Shown here: piece by piece, positions 26,446-34,944 of the stretch
Layout of the letters: the number at the start of each line of letters is the position of its first letter
How positions within the stretch are numbered: the first letter of the stretch is position 1
From: Sphingobium fuliginis
GTDB lineage: Bacteria > Pseudomonadota > Alphaproteobacteria > Sphingomonadales > Sphingomonadaceae
DNA length: 64,000 nt
Direction of reading: 5' to 3'
Assembly (NCBI RefSeq): GCF_004152845.1
Contig: NZ_SEON01000008.1
Coordinates: forward strand, 124,001 to 188,000
Position numbers and translations under genes: made by a program
The notes under the pieces: model-generated
What the model saw: the letters and a program-made list of their open reading frames with translations, nothing else
Told to the model about the DNA's origin: nothing
Databases searched by the model: none

Positions 26446-27057
26446 TCATGCTGCGGCGGGAAGATCGGCAAGGCCGACAGGGCGGAAAATGCCGCTCGCG
26501 CGCAGCTGCTCGCGCGTTCGGTCGTCCACATCGATTTGCAAGGCGACGAGACTTCGCCCTTGCTCGGACGTGGGAAGACCCAATGGTCGGCAAGTCCAGC
26601 CGAAACCCAGGATCTGCTGGAACCACGGCCACTCGGCGACCCCGGTGAAGCTGTGGATCTGGTTGGCGAGGGCATATTCGACGAGCGCGGTGACCAGCTG
26701 ATTGCGCAGCTCGAGACGCTCCCGGGCGCGCAATTTTCGCGCAAGGCAAAAGCGGGTGATTTCCAGGATAGCACTGCCGCGCGGCGGCGCTTCCTCGCAA
26801 AGATCCGGGAAGATCGTGCCGAGAATATGCTCGTGCGTGGTCGGCAGAAGCCGTGCGGAGGCCCGGTGTTCCCCGTCGTCCCCGGTAACAACGATGTAGA
26901 CGGCGCGATCATTGTCGAACTGATCGATCTCGTAGCGACCGGCGATGACCGGAACGTCCCAGCGAAGAAGATCGACGAAGACCCGCTTGCGCTCCTCGAA
27001 CATGGAGCGAAACAGGCGGTGTTCCATGGCTTGCGAAAAGCCGGTCCCGATGTGCAT
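26446..27057 (-). CDS. Acyl-homoserine-lactone synthase (LuxI family)
   Basis: This 203-residue protein makes an acyl-homoserine-lactone signal from SAM and acyl-ACP. Family residues are visible: R and F/W in EERKRVFVDLLRWDVP, two Asp in YEIDQFDNDRA, R in HRASARLLPTT and the E..RF in ILEITRFCLA. It starts at ATG 27057 behind AAAGGAGG. Two luxR genes lie upstream in the same direction and phyH downstream. The gene directly borders the conjugation operon, suggesting density control of transfer. Confidence 0.93.
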   Translation of the reverse strand: MHIGTGFSQAMEHRLFRSMFEERKRVFVDLLRWDVPVIAGRYEIDQFDNDRAVYIVVTGDDGEHRASARLLPTTHEHILGTIFPDLCEEAPPRGSAILEITRFCLARKLRARERLELRNQLVTALVEYALANQIHSFTGVAEWPWFQQILGFGWTCRPLGLPTSEQGRSLVALQIDVDDRTREQLRASGIFRPVGLADLPAAA

Positions 27058-27113
27058 GACAGCCTCCTTTTGGTGAGGCCTGTCAGTCGATCAGAGGCGG
27101 CTTTTTTGCGTTA

Positions 27114-27129
27114 TCCCCAGTTCTGGGGA
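27114..27129. promoter_or_regulatory. Candidate lux-box upstream of luxI
   Basis: A TCCCCAG-TT-CTGGGGA dyad lies between the luxR stop and luxI, 56 bases before the luxI ATG. A short inverted repeat at this place fits a LuxR operator. It lacks a T-run on the minus strand, so it does not look like a terminator for the upstream luxR. Confidence 0.4.
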
Positions 27130-27131
27130 GA

Positions 27132-27878
27132 TCATCGGCCGAACACATCGGCAAAGCTGATTTGCCCTTCGAACAAGGCGCGAATGGCGAGGAGGGTGCG
27201 CTTGGTGACGCCATAGCGGTCGCGCGCATCCTTCACATGCTGGATCACCGTTTCCTGGCCGATGCCGAGGATCTGGCTGATCTCCCAATCGGTCTTGCCC
27301 CGCGCGACCAGCGCCACGCATTCGGCCTGCCTTTCGGTCAGGCTCGGGCATTCGGATTGCGGCGCGTGGATCCGGGAAATCTTGCGTGCCGCTTCGAACG
27401 CGAAGCTGCCGACGAGCTGCACGAACGGCAGCTGCCGATGGTCGAGCATCTCGCCCGCCGCCATCGCGAAGGAACAGGATCCATTGAGCTCGCCAGGAAT
27501 ATGGGCCGGAACGGTGAAGCCGTCGCCCAGCCCGGCCTCGTAGGCTTCTGCCAGGATCGAGCGATCGGCGGCCGTCAGAGAGATGATCGACTGAACCGCC
27601 GACCAGGCAAAGCCCACATTGGTGCGATGGCTGGCGCGGTGGATCGGGTCGCTCGCATAGAGGCGTCTCGCCTGGAAGCGCTCCACCCAGTCTTGCGGAT
27701 AGTCGACGATGTGGACCGAGCGAACCGCAGGCTTCAGGTCGACATGATGGACCAGGGCATAGTGCCGAAAGCCCATGGCCTTCGTGATTTCGGCCATCAG
27801 GTCAGACAAGGCCGTAGCGTCCTTGATCGCGCCAGCGACAGCGCAGAAATCCTGAACTTGCCCAAGCCCGATCATCAT
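27132..27878 (-). CDS. LuxR-family quorum regulator (promoter-proximal to luxI)
   Basis: This 248-residue protein has an N-terminal autoinducer-binding domain (YALVHHVDL, DYPQDWVERFQARRLYASDP with the Trp/Tyr/Asp of the ligand pocket) and a C-terminal GerE-type HTH (LTERQAECVALVARGKTDWE, then HVKDARDRYGV). The start is one of two adjacent ATGs at 27878 and 27875. It follows the other luxR by 14 bases and precedes luxI, so the two regulators are likely co-transcribed. Confidence 0.9.
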   Translation of the reverse strand: MMIGLGQVQDFCAVAGAIKDATALSDLMAEITKAMGFRHYALVHHVDLKPAVRSVHIVDYPQDWVERFQARRLYASDPIHRASHRTNVGFAWSAVQSIISLTAADRSILAEAYEAGLGDGFTVPAHIPGELNGSCSFAMAAGEMLDHRQLPFVQLVGSFAFEAARKISRIHAPQSECPSLTERQAECVALVARGKTDWEISQILGIGQETVIQHVKDARDRYGVTKRTLLAIRALFEGQISFADVFGR

Positions 27879-27891
27879 ATGGCCGGCGAGA

Positions 27892-28653
27892 TCAGAGCAG
27901 CGCTTCCATGTTGAGATGACCATCGCGAACCGCGCGCAGCACCAGCTGCGTGCGTCGTCGCACGCCATAACGCCTGCGGGCCGATTCAACATATTCGTGC
28001 ACGGTATCGCGGCTGAGGCCGAGGATCTGGCCGATCTCCCAGTCGCTTTTGCCTTGCGCGACGAGCGCGATGCATTCGACCTGGCGAGGACTGAGAGGGA
28101 CGCAGGCCAATGGCCCTGCCCTTTCGCCAAGCAGCTCGCGCGCCCGATCATAAGCGACCGAGCCGAGCAGACGGGCGGTCAGAACCTCTTCTGCACTCAG
28201 CGGCTCGTCGCGTGATCGGGCCGCAGTGAAGATCGCCTCGGGCTCGCCCGGGGTCCGGATCGGCAAACTGTAGCCCGATGCAAGGTCATGATCCCGGGCG
28301 CGGTCAAGGATGCCTCGCTGGCGCGGCGTGAGCTCCAGCACGTCGCCGACACGGTCCCAGGCCAGTCCAGAGGGCGTACGTGCGCAGGCCGCATGGATGG
28401 GATCTTCGAGATAATGGCGCTCTTCGAGCACTTCCTCGAGCCAGGCCGACGGATAGGTTGTGAGGAACAGGCTTTGCTCGTCGCCGCGCCGAAGGTCGAT
28501 ATTGTGAAGCAGCGTGAACCAGCGGAAGCCAAGATCGCGCACGGCGGCATCGATCGTGCCATGCAGATCGCCAAGGGTTTCAGCACGCTGACAGTCCGTC
28601 GCAAAGCGCGTGAGATCATCAAGGCGGCCGCAGTCTTTTATCCTGTTCGCCAT
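27892..28653 (-). CDS. Second LuxR-family quorum regulator
   Basis: This 253-residue protein is a paralogue of the next gene. It has the autoinducer-binding domain (FTLLHNIDLR, YPSAWLEEVLEERHYLEDP) and a GerE HTH (LSPRQVECIALVAQGKSDWE, then YVESARRRYGVRRRTQL). I chose the ATG at 28653; a GTG at 28695 would add 14 residues. It heads the quorum cassette and is divergent from the plasmid-type protein at 28875. Two LuxR proteins for one LuxI suggests heterodimers or a promoter-specific split, which is not resolvable here. Confidence 0.88.
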   Translation of the reverse strand: MANRIKDCGRLDDLTRFATDCQRAETLGDLHGTIDAAVRDLGFRWFTLLHNIDLRRGDEQSLFLTTYPSAWLEEVLEERHYLEDPIHAACARTPSGLAWDRVGDVLELTPRQRGILDRARDHDLASGYSLPIRTPGEPEAIFTAARSRDEPLSAEEVLTARLLGSVAYDRARELLGERAGPLACVPLSPRQVECIALVAQGKSDWEIGQILGLSRDTVHEYVESARRRYGVRRRTQLVLRAVRDGHLNMEALL

Positions 28654-28769
28654 AGGCGACGGAAGCTCGTTCGCGAGGAGACGGCTCGTCCACACCTAAG
28701 CGGCGAGCGCCATGATTATCAGGATGAGTTGAGAACGATTCGCAACAATCTACGATTAGAATGGATCGC

Positions 28770-28803
28770 CTATGACACTTTATCCGCCGGCAAAGTGTCA
28801 TAG
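28770..28803. repeat. Perfect 12-10-12 inverted repeat in the divergent intergenic region
   Basis: CTATGACACTTT at 28770-28781 is repeated as AAAGTGTCATAG at 28792-28803 around a 10-base GC-rich spacer. The repeat centre is about 90 bases before the start at 28875 and 135 bases before the luxR start. It may be an operator for either gene, or a plasmid control site. Read as RNA it would be a strong hairpin, but there is no T-run. Confidence 0.6.
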
Positions 28804-28874
28804 CTGACAACCCGTCTGTGGCCGCCGATTTGGGATTCACATTGATCCTGCTTTGTGCTTGATTCCATCATGTT

Positions 28875-29444
28875 ATGTTTCATGCAGGCAAGCCTCTTGA
28901 ACCCTCCATTGGCTGTGATGTCGCGGCCGTGCTCGAGACGCTGGCGACCGTATCGAGCCGGCCCCGTTATGCCTTCATGCTGCTCAACCTGATCGCCCAG
29001 GTGGCGGGGCCAGATGGAAGCGCCGGTCCCTGGGTCAGGCGGAACGATGGGCTCGTTTCCCTGCGCGATTGGCTATGCGACGCATTGACCCCGATGGCCC
29101 AGCGTGGTCCGCGCAGCATTACGCTGGCCGAGCGGGTCGAGAGCGACCTCGCTAGAAACGGACTGCTCCCCGGCGATCCGGAGAAAAGGCGCGGCGTGAT
29201 CGCGGAGGAAATGCGGGCACGCATTCGCACAGCCGGCAAGAGTAATCTCAGTCGCGCCGTTTCCGAACTGGTGAATGCAGGCCTGCTCCGCCGACATTAT
29301 CAGGGCTATCGCGTCGACCATCGGAACCGTGGCGGCCAGCGCCACGCCGTCTATACCTTGATCGGCGATGCTCTGCGTCTAGTGCCGGGCATCAGCTCCA
29401 CACCGAATCTGCCCGTGCAAGGCGAACTTGCCCTCCCAAGATGA
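28875..29444 (+). CDS. Hypothetical protein with winged-helix-like C terminus
   Basis: I do not recognise a named family. The 189-residue protein has a helical N-terminal half and a C-terminal part (SNLSRAVSELVNAGLLRRH, then RGGQRHAVYTL) that reads like a winged-helix DNA-binding domain with a beta wing. It is divergent from the luxR pair and next to a perfect palindrome, so it could be a local regulator or plasmid maintenance protein. Its 3' end overlaps the tail of the gene on the other strand by 66 bases. Confidence 0.65.
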   Translation: MFHAGKPLEPSIGCDVAAVLETLATVSSRPRYAFMLLNLIAQVAGPDGSAGPWVRRNDGLVSLRDWLCDALTPMAQRGPRSITLAERVESDLARNGLLPGDPEKRRGVIAEEMRARIRTAGKSNLSRAVSELVNAGLLRRHYQGYRVDHRNRGGQRHAVYTLIGDALRLVPGISSTPNLPVQGELALPR

Positions 29445-30233
29445 TTGCGCAGTCGAACCGGGATTGCTGCAGTAGTGTGCTGTGAGGTCGGGTAACGATG
29501 TCCGAATAATAAGGCCAGTCAGAACGTCAGCATTGACCTTGCCGGCAATTACATCAGCCATTCCCGTCAAGGATCGCCATGGCCTTCTTCGACGCGAATG
29601 GATTGTCAGATTCGGAATGAAGCCGGGCACGCGAGCCATATAATCGCGGTAAACCTCGCCGAAGTTGGCTAGCGCCTCCTTTTCCTCATGCCGAGCCAGC
29701 CGAATATACATCACGACGAGCACCGGAAACATAGCAAGGGTCAAAAGGGTCGGCCATTGTAGCAAAAAGCCGAGCATGACGAGAATGAAGCCGACATATT
29801 GCGGGTGCCGGATCCGGGCATAAATCCCAGTAAGGGCCAATTGGTGTTTGCGCTGACTCAAGTGAAGGGCCGTCCATGCAACCGAGATCAGCCAGTAACC
29901 CACGCCGATCAGCACAAAGCTGGCGATGTGGAATGGACCGTAATGGGGATTAACTCGCCAGCCGAACATCATCTCCAGGAGATGTCCAGCATCGTGGCTC
30001 CACCAGTCGACAGCGGGGAAATACGACTGGAGCCACCCCGAAAGCACGAAGATCGTGAGCGGGAAGCCATACATTTCCGCGAAGAGCGCTATGATGAAAG
30101 CGCTGAACGCCCCCAAACTGCGCCAGTCTCGTTTAGTTGCCGGCTTGAAGAAGCTGAACGCAAAGAGGATGAAAACGGCGGCGTTAACCAGCGCGAGCCC
30201 CCACAGACCATAGCCATAGTCGGCGTGCGTCAT
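29379..30233 (-). CDS. Membrane isoprenylcysteine/phospholipid methyltransferase-like protein, C-terminal extension suspect
   Basis: The first 210 or so residues form a multi-helix membrane protein of the ICMT/PEMT type, with the conserved TGIYARIRHPQYVGF and ARHEEKEALANFGEVYRDYM motifs that bind SAM and the headgroup. The family usually ends shortly after YMARVPGFIPNL. Here about 70 more residues follow (from roughly 29590 to 29379) that look unlike the family and overlap a convergent gene. I infer that the natural 3' end was lost at a recombination junction. The gene overlaps the DUF2933 gene by 4 nt. Confidence 0.75.
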   Translation of the reverse strand: MTHADYGYGLWGLALVNAAVFILFAFSFFKPATKRDWRSLGAFSAFIIALFAEMYGFPLTIFVLSGWLQSYFPAVDWWSHDAGHLLEMMFGWRVNPHYGPFHIASFVLIGVGYWLISVAWTALHLSQRKHQLALTGIYARIRHPQYVGFILVMLGFLLQWPTLLTLAMFPVLVVMYIRLARHEEKEALANFGEVYRDYMARVPGFIPNLTIHSRRRRPWRSLTGMADVIAGKVNADVLTGLIIRTSLPDLTAHYCSNPGSTAQSSWEGKFALHGQIRCGADARH

Positions 30234-30493
30234 CGCGACTCTCCTTCGATGCGGCCGTTGGGATTGGCCGGTAAGCCGGCGGGTGCCTGACCGGGCTCAT
30301 GGCCATGCTGATGCCCACCATGGCCGCGGTGCATGAACAGGTGCATGAGCGGGCAGGCGAGCAGGATGAGATAGGGCAGCACACCCAGGAAGTGCGCGGT
30401 ATGCTCGGTGAGGAGGAAGAAGCTAGCGACGAGCAGGAAGCCGATCAGAACGATCTTGCCGCGCTTGCGCATGCGATGGTCATGTTCGCCCAT
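30230..30493 (-). CDS. DUF2933-domain small membrane protein
   Basis: This 87-residue protein has two membrane helices (about residues 13-29 and 33-52) and a His-rich C terminus (HRGHGGHQHGHEPG). The LLTEHTAHFLGVLPYLILLACPLMHLF core (shown by its start and end) is typical of DUF2933 proteins, which occur beside copper and other metal-resistance genes. The His tail suggests metal contact. It is translationally coupled to the methyltransferase-like gene downstream. Confidence 0.8.
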   Translation of the reverse strand: MGEHDHRMRKRGKIVLIGFLLVASFFLLTEHTAHFLGVLPYLILLACPLMHLFMHRGHGGHQHGHEPGQAPAGLPANPNGRIEGESR

Positions 30494-30745
30494 ATGCCGT
30501 CCTCTTCTGGTCAACGTCCGGGCAGCATAGGCTCGAGTCCAAGGAGCAAGGTATAAGTAGAGACCGAAGTCCCCCGGGCATCGCGCAGGCATGGGTAAGG
30601 CGATCGATGGGATCGGCCATCGGCGTTCGGGCGACGCAGCTGTCGGGGAGCAGCAGTCGTGCTGCGGATTTTGCGTATAGGCGTGCGGCGTCCGCGAACC
30701 AATGCTGCGCTCACGAACATAATCGTGAGAGGCAGGCCCGCGTCC

Positions 30746-32194
30746 ATGCAAAAGAGAAAGAAACGGCACCATTCCCGCGTGACCATCTTCGAGCGTGAAG
30801 CAAGGATCGATCTGGCCAAGCGCCCGGCCGATGGTCTCGGCGTTGCCTTTCTCGGCGCATCGGGAACGGTCACAGGGTCGCGTTATCTGGTGGACGATGG
30901 TGAAACTCAGATCGTGGTCGATTCCGGCCTGTTTCAGGGACCCAGGGATCTGCGCCGCCTTAATTGGGCATCGATCCCACCCGAAGTCGCGGATGTCGGC
31001 CAGGTGCTGCTGACCCACGCCCATCTCGATCACTCGGGCGCACTACCGCGCATGGCGCGCCTGGGCTGGGACGGGACCGTCCTTGCCACGCGGGCGACCG
31101 CGGCCCTGTGCGAGCTCCTTCTTCCCGACAGCGGCCATCTGCAGGAAAAGGATGCGGAGTTCGCCAACCAGCACGGCTTCTCCAGGCACCAGCCGGCGCT
31201 GCCCCTCTACACCCAGGCCGACGCGCGTCTGGCATTGCAGCTCTTCCGCCCGATCGAGTTCGGAGCGTGGCATGCAGTCACGGACGGCATCAGGGTGCGC
31301 TACCATCGCGCCGGCCACATCCTCGGCGCGGCGTCGATCGAGATCGACTGGAAGGGGCGGACAATCCTCTTCTCAGGCGATATCGGCCGTTACGGCGATG
31401 CGGTGATGAAGGATCCCGAGCCGCCCGCGCGCGCCGACTATGTCCTAGTGGAATCGACCTATGGCGATCGGCGCCACGAGCAGGTCGATCCGACAAAGAC
31501 GCTTGGAGATCATGTCGAGCGATGCGTCGAGAGAGGCGGGACGGTGGTGATCCCGGCCTTCGCCGTGGGACGGGTTCAGTCGCTTCTCTATCATTTCTCG
31601 CGTCTGCGCGCGCAGGGACGCCTCCGCGACATCCCGATCTTCCTCGACAGCCCGATGGCGATCAACGCGAGCGGGCTGATGTGCGATTTCATGGACGAGC
31701 ATCGCCTGGCTCGCGCCGAGTGCGAAGCGGCGTGCAGCGTCGCGCACTATGTGCGCGAAGTGGAGGAATCCAAGGAACTCACCGCCAACCCCACCCCCAA
31801 GGTCATCATCTCGGCCAGTGGAATGGCAACGGGCGGCCGCGTGCTCCACCATCTCAAGCGCTTCGCGCCGGATGGGAAGAACCTCATCCTCTTCTCGGGC
31901 TTCCAGGCGGCGGGCACCCGCGGCGCCGCCATGATCGGCGGCGCCCGGACGATCAAGATCCACGGCGAGTATATCCCGGTCGAAGCCGAGGTCGCCAACC
32001 TGACGATGCTCTCGGCGCATGCCGACAGCGACGAACTCATGCGCTGGCTCGGGTCGCTGCACGAGGCCCCGCGCCACGTCTATGTCACCCATGGCGAGCC
32101 GACCGGCGCCCAGGTCCTGGCGAAGCGTGTCTCGGAGGAACTGGGTTGGGCATGCAGCGTACCGGCGCTGGGTAGCTGGGGCATGCTCGCGTGA
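30746..32194 (+). CDS. MBL-fold beta-CASP RNA nuclease
   Basis: This 482-residue protein belongs to the metallo-beta-lactamase/beta-CASP/RMMBL nucleases. It has the HAHLDHSG zinc motif, a conserved YHRAGHILGAAS, FSGDIGRYGD, ESTYGDR and the C-terminal SAHADSDEL and YVTHGEP motifs. Members process RNA as endo- or 5'-exonucleases. I chose the ATG at 30746; a GTG at 30659 is in frame and would add 29 basic residues. Its stop overlaps the phosphorylase start (GTGA). Coupling to phosphorylase and PRPP synthetase suggests RNA-derived nucleotide salvage. Confidence 0.88.
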   Translation: MQKRKKRHHSRVTIFEREARIDLAKRPADGLGVAFLGASGTVTGSRYLVDDGETQIVVDSGLFQGPRDLRRLNWASIPPEVADVGQVLLTHAHLDHSGALPRMARLGWDGTVLATRATAALCELLLPDSGHLQEKDAEFANQHGFSRHQPALPLYTQADARLALQLFRPIEFGAWHAVTDGIRVRYHRAGHILGAASIEIDWKGRTILFSGDIGRYGDAVMKDPEPPARADYVLVESTYGDRRHEQVDPTKTLGDHVERCVERGGTVVIPAFAVGRVQSLLYHFSRLRAQGRLRDIPIFLDSPMAINASGLMCDFMDEHRLARAECEAACSVAHYVREVEESKELTANPTPKVIISASGMATGGRVLHHLKRFAPDGKNLILFSGFQAAGTRGAAMIGGARTIKIHGEYIPVEAEVANLTMLSAHADSDELMRWLGSLHEAPRHVYVTHGEPTGAQVLAKRVSEELGWACSVPALGSWGMLA

Positions 32195-33729
32195 AGCCCG
32201 GGATCATCGAGGACGCCGAAGCAGAGCCTGTCGCGACGACGCTGCGGGCACGCCGCATCGGCCTGTCGGCTGCCGGAAGCGATCTGATCGCGGTCATGCG
32301 CCACGACTGTCCCGTCTGCCGCTCGGAAGGTCTTGCGTCCCGCGCGCAGGTCGCGCTGCGCGCCGGCGGGCGGGAAATCGTCGTCTCGCTGCTGCACAGC
32401 TCCGCGGAGACTCCAGCGCCCGGCGAGATCGGCCTCTCCGAATCCGCATGGCAGCGGCTCGGCGTCAGCGATGGCGATCCGGTCGAGATCGCGCACGCCC
32501 AGCCTCTCGCCTCGCTCGCCGAAGTGCGTCGGCGCATCTATGGCAATCGTCTCAGTGACGGGGCTTTTTCAGCGATCATCACCGACATCGCCGAGCGACG
32601 CTATAGCGATGTCCATCTCTCGGCGTTCGTCACGGCCTGCTCAGCGGTCCCGCTCGATACGGACGAAACGATCAGCCTGACCAGGGCGATGGTCGATGTC
32701 GGCGAGCGATTGCAGTGGCCCGGAACGGTCATCGTCGACAAGCATAGCGTCGGTGGCTTGCCGGGCAATCGCACCACGCCGATCATCGTCTCGATCATGG
32801 CCGCGGAGGGCCTGATCATGCCCAAGACATCGTCGCGGGCGATCACCTCACCGGCCGGCACGGCGGACACGATGGAGGTGCTGGCACCTGTCGACCTCGA
32901 CGTTTCCGCAATCCGCAAGGTGGTCGAGCGCGAAGGCGGCTGCATCGCCTGGGGCGGCGCCGTCAACCTCAGCCCTGCCGACGATGTGATCATCGGCGTG
33001 GAACGGGTGCTCGATATCGATGCCGTCGGGCAGATGGTCGCCTCGGTGCTGTCCAAGAAAATCGCGGCCGGTGCGACCCATCTGGTCATCGACATCCCGG
33101 TCGGGCCGACCGCCAAGGTACGCGGCGCCGATGCCGCCGACACGCTCGAGCGGGCGCTGAGCTCTGTCGCCCAAGCCTTCGGGCTTCGCACGCGCGTGAT
33201 GCGCGGCCCCGGCGCCGAGCCGATCGGACGGGGCATCGGTCCGGCGCTCGAGGCGCAGGATATCCTTGCCGTGCTCCAGGGGCAGCCGGGCGCCGAGGAT
33301 CTCGCCCACCGGGCCTGCGAGCTGGCGGGAGGACTGCTTGAGCTCGCGGACGCAGCCCCGGCCCGCGAAGGTTATGCGCGTGCGCGGGCGTGCCTCGAAA
33401 GCGGCCGGGCCTGGGCCAAGTTCCAACGTATCTGCGAAGCGCAGGGCGGCATGCGGGCTCCACCGGTCGCCCGGTTCCAACAGGATATGATCGCTCCCTA
33501 TAGCGGCCGCCTGGTGAGTATCGACAATCGCAAGCTCGCGACGGTCGCGAAGCTTGCCGGCGCGCCGATGGCCAAGGCCGCCGGCGTCGCGCTGCAGTGT
33601 CGGCTGAACCAGATGGTGGATGCCGGGGCTCCCTTGTGTAGCATTCATGCCGAGAGCCCGGGCGAGCTCGACTATGCGGCGGCCTATGCGGTGAGCGACG
33701 GGCCGATCTTCGGGATTGAAGCGCTATGA
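32191..33729 (+). CDS. Thymidine/AMP phosphorylase-family protein
   Basis: This 512-residue protein is a pyrimidine phosphorylase-type enzyme with the long N-terminal domain seen in archaeal AMP phosphorylases. Motifs include DKHSVGGLPGNRTTP, KTSSRAITSPAGTADTME and the C-terminal ALQCRLNQMVDAG. It would release a base from a nucleoside or nucleotide with phosphate to give ribose 1-phosphate or ribose 1,5-bisphosphate. The GTG start overlaps the nuclease stop and its own stop overlaps the PRPP synthetase start, so the three products are made together. Confidence 0.88.
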   Translation: MKPGIIEDAEAEPVATTLRARRIGLSAAGSDLIAVMRHDCPVCRSEGLASRAQVALRAGGREIVVSLLHSSAETPAPGEIGLSESAWQRLGVSDGDPVEIAHAQPLASLAEVRRRIYGNRLSDGAFSAIITDIAERRYSDVHLSAFVTACSAVPLDTDETISLTRAMVDVGERLQWPGTVIVDKHSVGGLPGNRTTPIIVSIMAAEGLIMPKTSSRAITSPAGTADTMEVLAPVDLDVSAIRKVVEREGGCIAWGGAVNLSPADDVIIGVERVLDIDAVGQMVASVLSKKIAAGATHLVIDIPVGPTAKVRGADAADTLERALSSVAQAFGLRTRVMRGPGAEPIGRGIGPALEAQDILAVLQGQPGAEDLAHRACELAGGLLELADAAPAREGYARARACLESGRAWAKFQRICEAQGGMRAPPVARFQQDMIAPYSGRLVSIDNRKLATVAKLAGAPMAKAAGVALQCRLNQMVDAGAPLCSIHAESPGELDYAAAYAVSDGPIFGIEAL

Positions 33730-34634
33730 ACCGTCCCGTGCTGTTCGCGCTGTCTGGCAGCGAGGCCCTGGCACAGCCGCTATCCGCCGCGCTCGATGCA
33801 GAGGTCGGCACGATCGAGCATCGTCAGTTTCCTGACGGGGAAACCTATCTCAGGGTCGGAAACGACGTCAGCGACCGCGAGGTCATCCTGCTGTCCAGTC
33901 TCGATCATCCGGACGCCAAGCTGTTGCCGCTGCTGTTCGCAGCCGACACCGCGCGCGATCTTGGCGCTCGCAGGATCGGGCTCGTCGCCCCTTACCTCGC
34001 TTACATGCGCCAGGACATACGCTTCCATGCCGGCGAGGCGGTGACGTCGCGAACCTTTGCTGCGATCCTGTCTCGCCATCTCGACTGGCTGGTGACGGTC
34101 GATCCGCATCTCCATCGCTACCATGAATTGTCGGAAATCTACCGCATCCCAACCCAGGTTGTTCATGCCGCGCCGTTTTTGGCCTCGTGGATCAAGCGCA
34201 ATGTCGCTCGCCCGCTGATCATCGGTCCGGACCTGGAAAGCGAACAGTGGGTCTCGCAGGTGGCGGCCGATGCCGATGCTCCGTTTCTCGTGTGCGAGAA
34301 AATCCGATCCGGCGACCGTCACGTCACCATCTCGATTCCGAATGCCCCAGCGTTTCTCGATCGCCAGCCGGTGCTGGTCGACGATATCGCCTCATCCGGT
34401 CGGACCCTCACCGAGGCGGCGCGCCAACTGGTCGGCATGGGGTTCGCGCGACCGGATTGCGTGGTCGTGCATCCGCTTTTTGCCGGCGATGCAGCGCAGG
34501 TTCTGGGTGGGCTTGTCGAAAGGATCGTCAGCACGAACGCGGTTGCACATGCGTCGAATGATATAGACGTCATGCCAGCGATCGCGGAGGCCGTTCGCCA
34601 CCGGATTGAATGGCGTGCTGCGCGTCAGTTCTAA
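33726..34634 (+). CDS. Ribose-phosphate pyrophosphokinase-like protein
   Basis: This 302-residue protein resembles PRPP synthetase. It has the FPDGETYLRV N-terminal motif, YLAYMRQDIRF, the VTVDPHLHRYHEL metal site, and the PRPP loop (PVLVDDIASSGRTL). It is a second-type copy beside metal and stress genes, not the housekeeping context. Together with the upstream nuclease and phosphorylase it could recycle ribose phosphate into PRPP. The start overlaps the phosphorylase stop by 4 nt. Confidence 0.88.
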   Translation: MNRPVLFALSGSEALAQPLSAALDAEVGTIEHRQFPDGETYLRVGNDVSDREVILLSSLDHPDAKLLPLLFAADTARDLGARRIGLVAPYLAYMRQDIRFHAGEAVTSRTFAAILSRHLDWLVTVDPHLHRYHELSEIYRIPTQVVHAAPFLASWIKRNVARPLIIGPDLESEQWVSQVAADADAPFLVCEKIRSGDRHVTISIPNAPAFLDRQPVLVDDIASSGRTLTEAARQLVGMGFARPDCVVVHPLFAGDAAQVLGGLVERIVSTNAVAHASNDIDVMPAIAEAVRHRIEWRAARQF

Positions 34635-34756
34635 GACGGAAATGAACGCCCGGCAAACGCTGTGCGCGTCCTCATCCATTGACCCTAAACGAGTCCGAAC
34701 CAATCTCCTGAGATCTCCCTTTCGGAGAAAATCGCGGCAGGGAAGGAGGATATGTC

Positions 34757-34944
34757 GTGTCGCACACACGCTCGTTCATCGATCCCCTCGACGTTGCTGG
34801 GCACCTGAAGCTTGAGCCCGAAGTAAAGCGCGCCACCCTGCTATCCTGGGCGTCCGATCGCGCAGCCGTCAAGGGCCAACCCGCCCCCCTCGCCCGCCGG
34901 GCGCCAGTAACCCGCTGCCGGTCGACGATGTGATGGAAGCGTAG
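34757..34944 (+). pseudogene. Frameshifted small sphingomonad-type ORF
   Basis: A GTG at 34757 follows GGAAGGAGGA and opens a frame SHTRSFIDPLDVAGHLKLE... that stops at 34933 (58 codons). After about 34895 the same-family ending (ASNPLPVDDVMEA) is readable only in the next forward frame, which stops at 34944. This points to a frameshift near the Pro/Arg-rich stretch. I recall similar 65-75-residue proteins of unknown function in sphingomonads, so the call rests on memory and the frame switch. Confidence 0.5.

Noticed and set aside
27114-27129. Hairpin as a rho-independent terminator of luxR
   Set aside because: On the transcribed strand it is followed by an A-rich run, not a T-run; an operator is more likely.
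30964-32175. 403-codon alternative plus frame inside the MBL nuclease gene
   Set aside because: Arg/Pro-rich out-of-frame product; the other frame has complete nuclease motifs.
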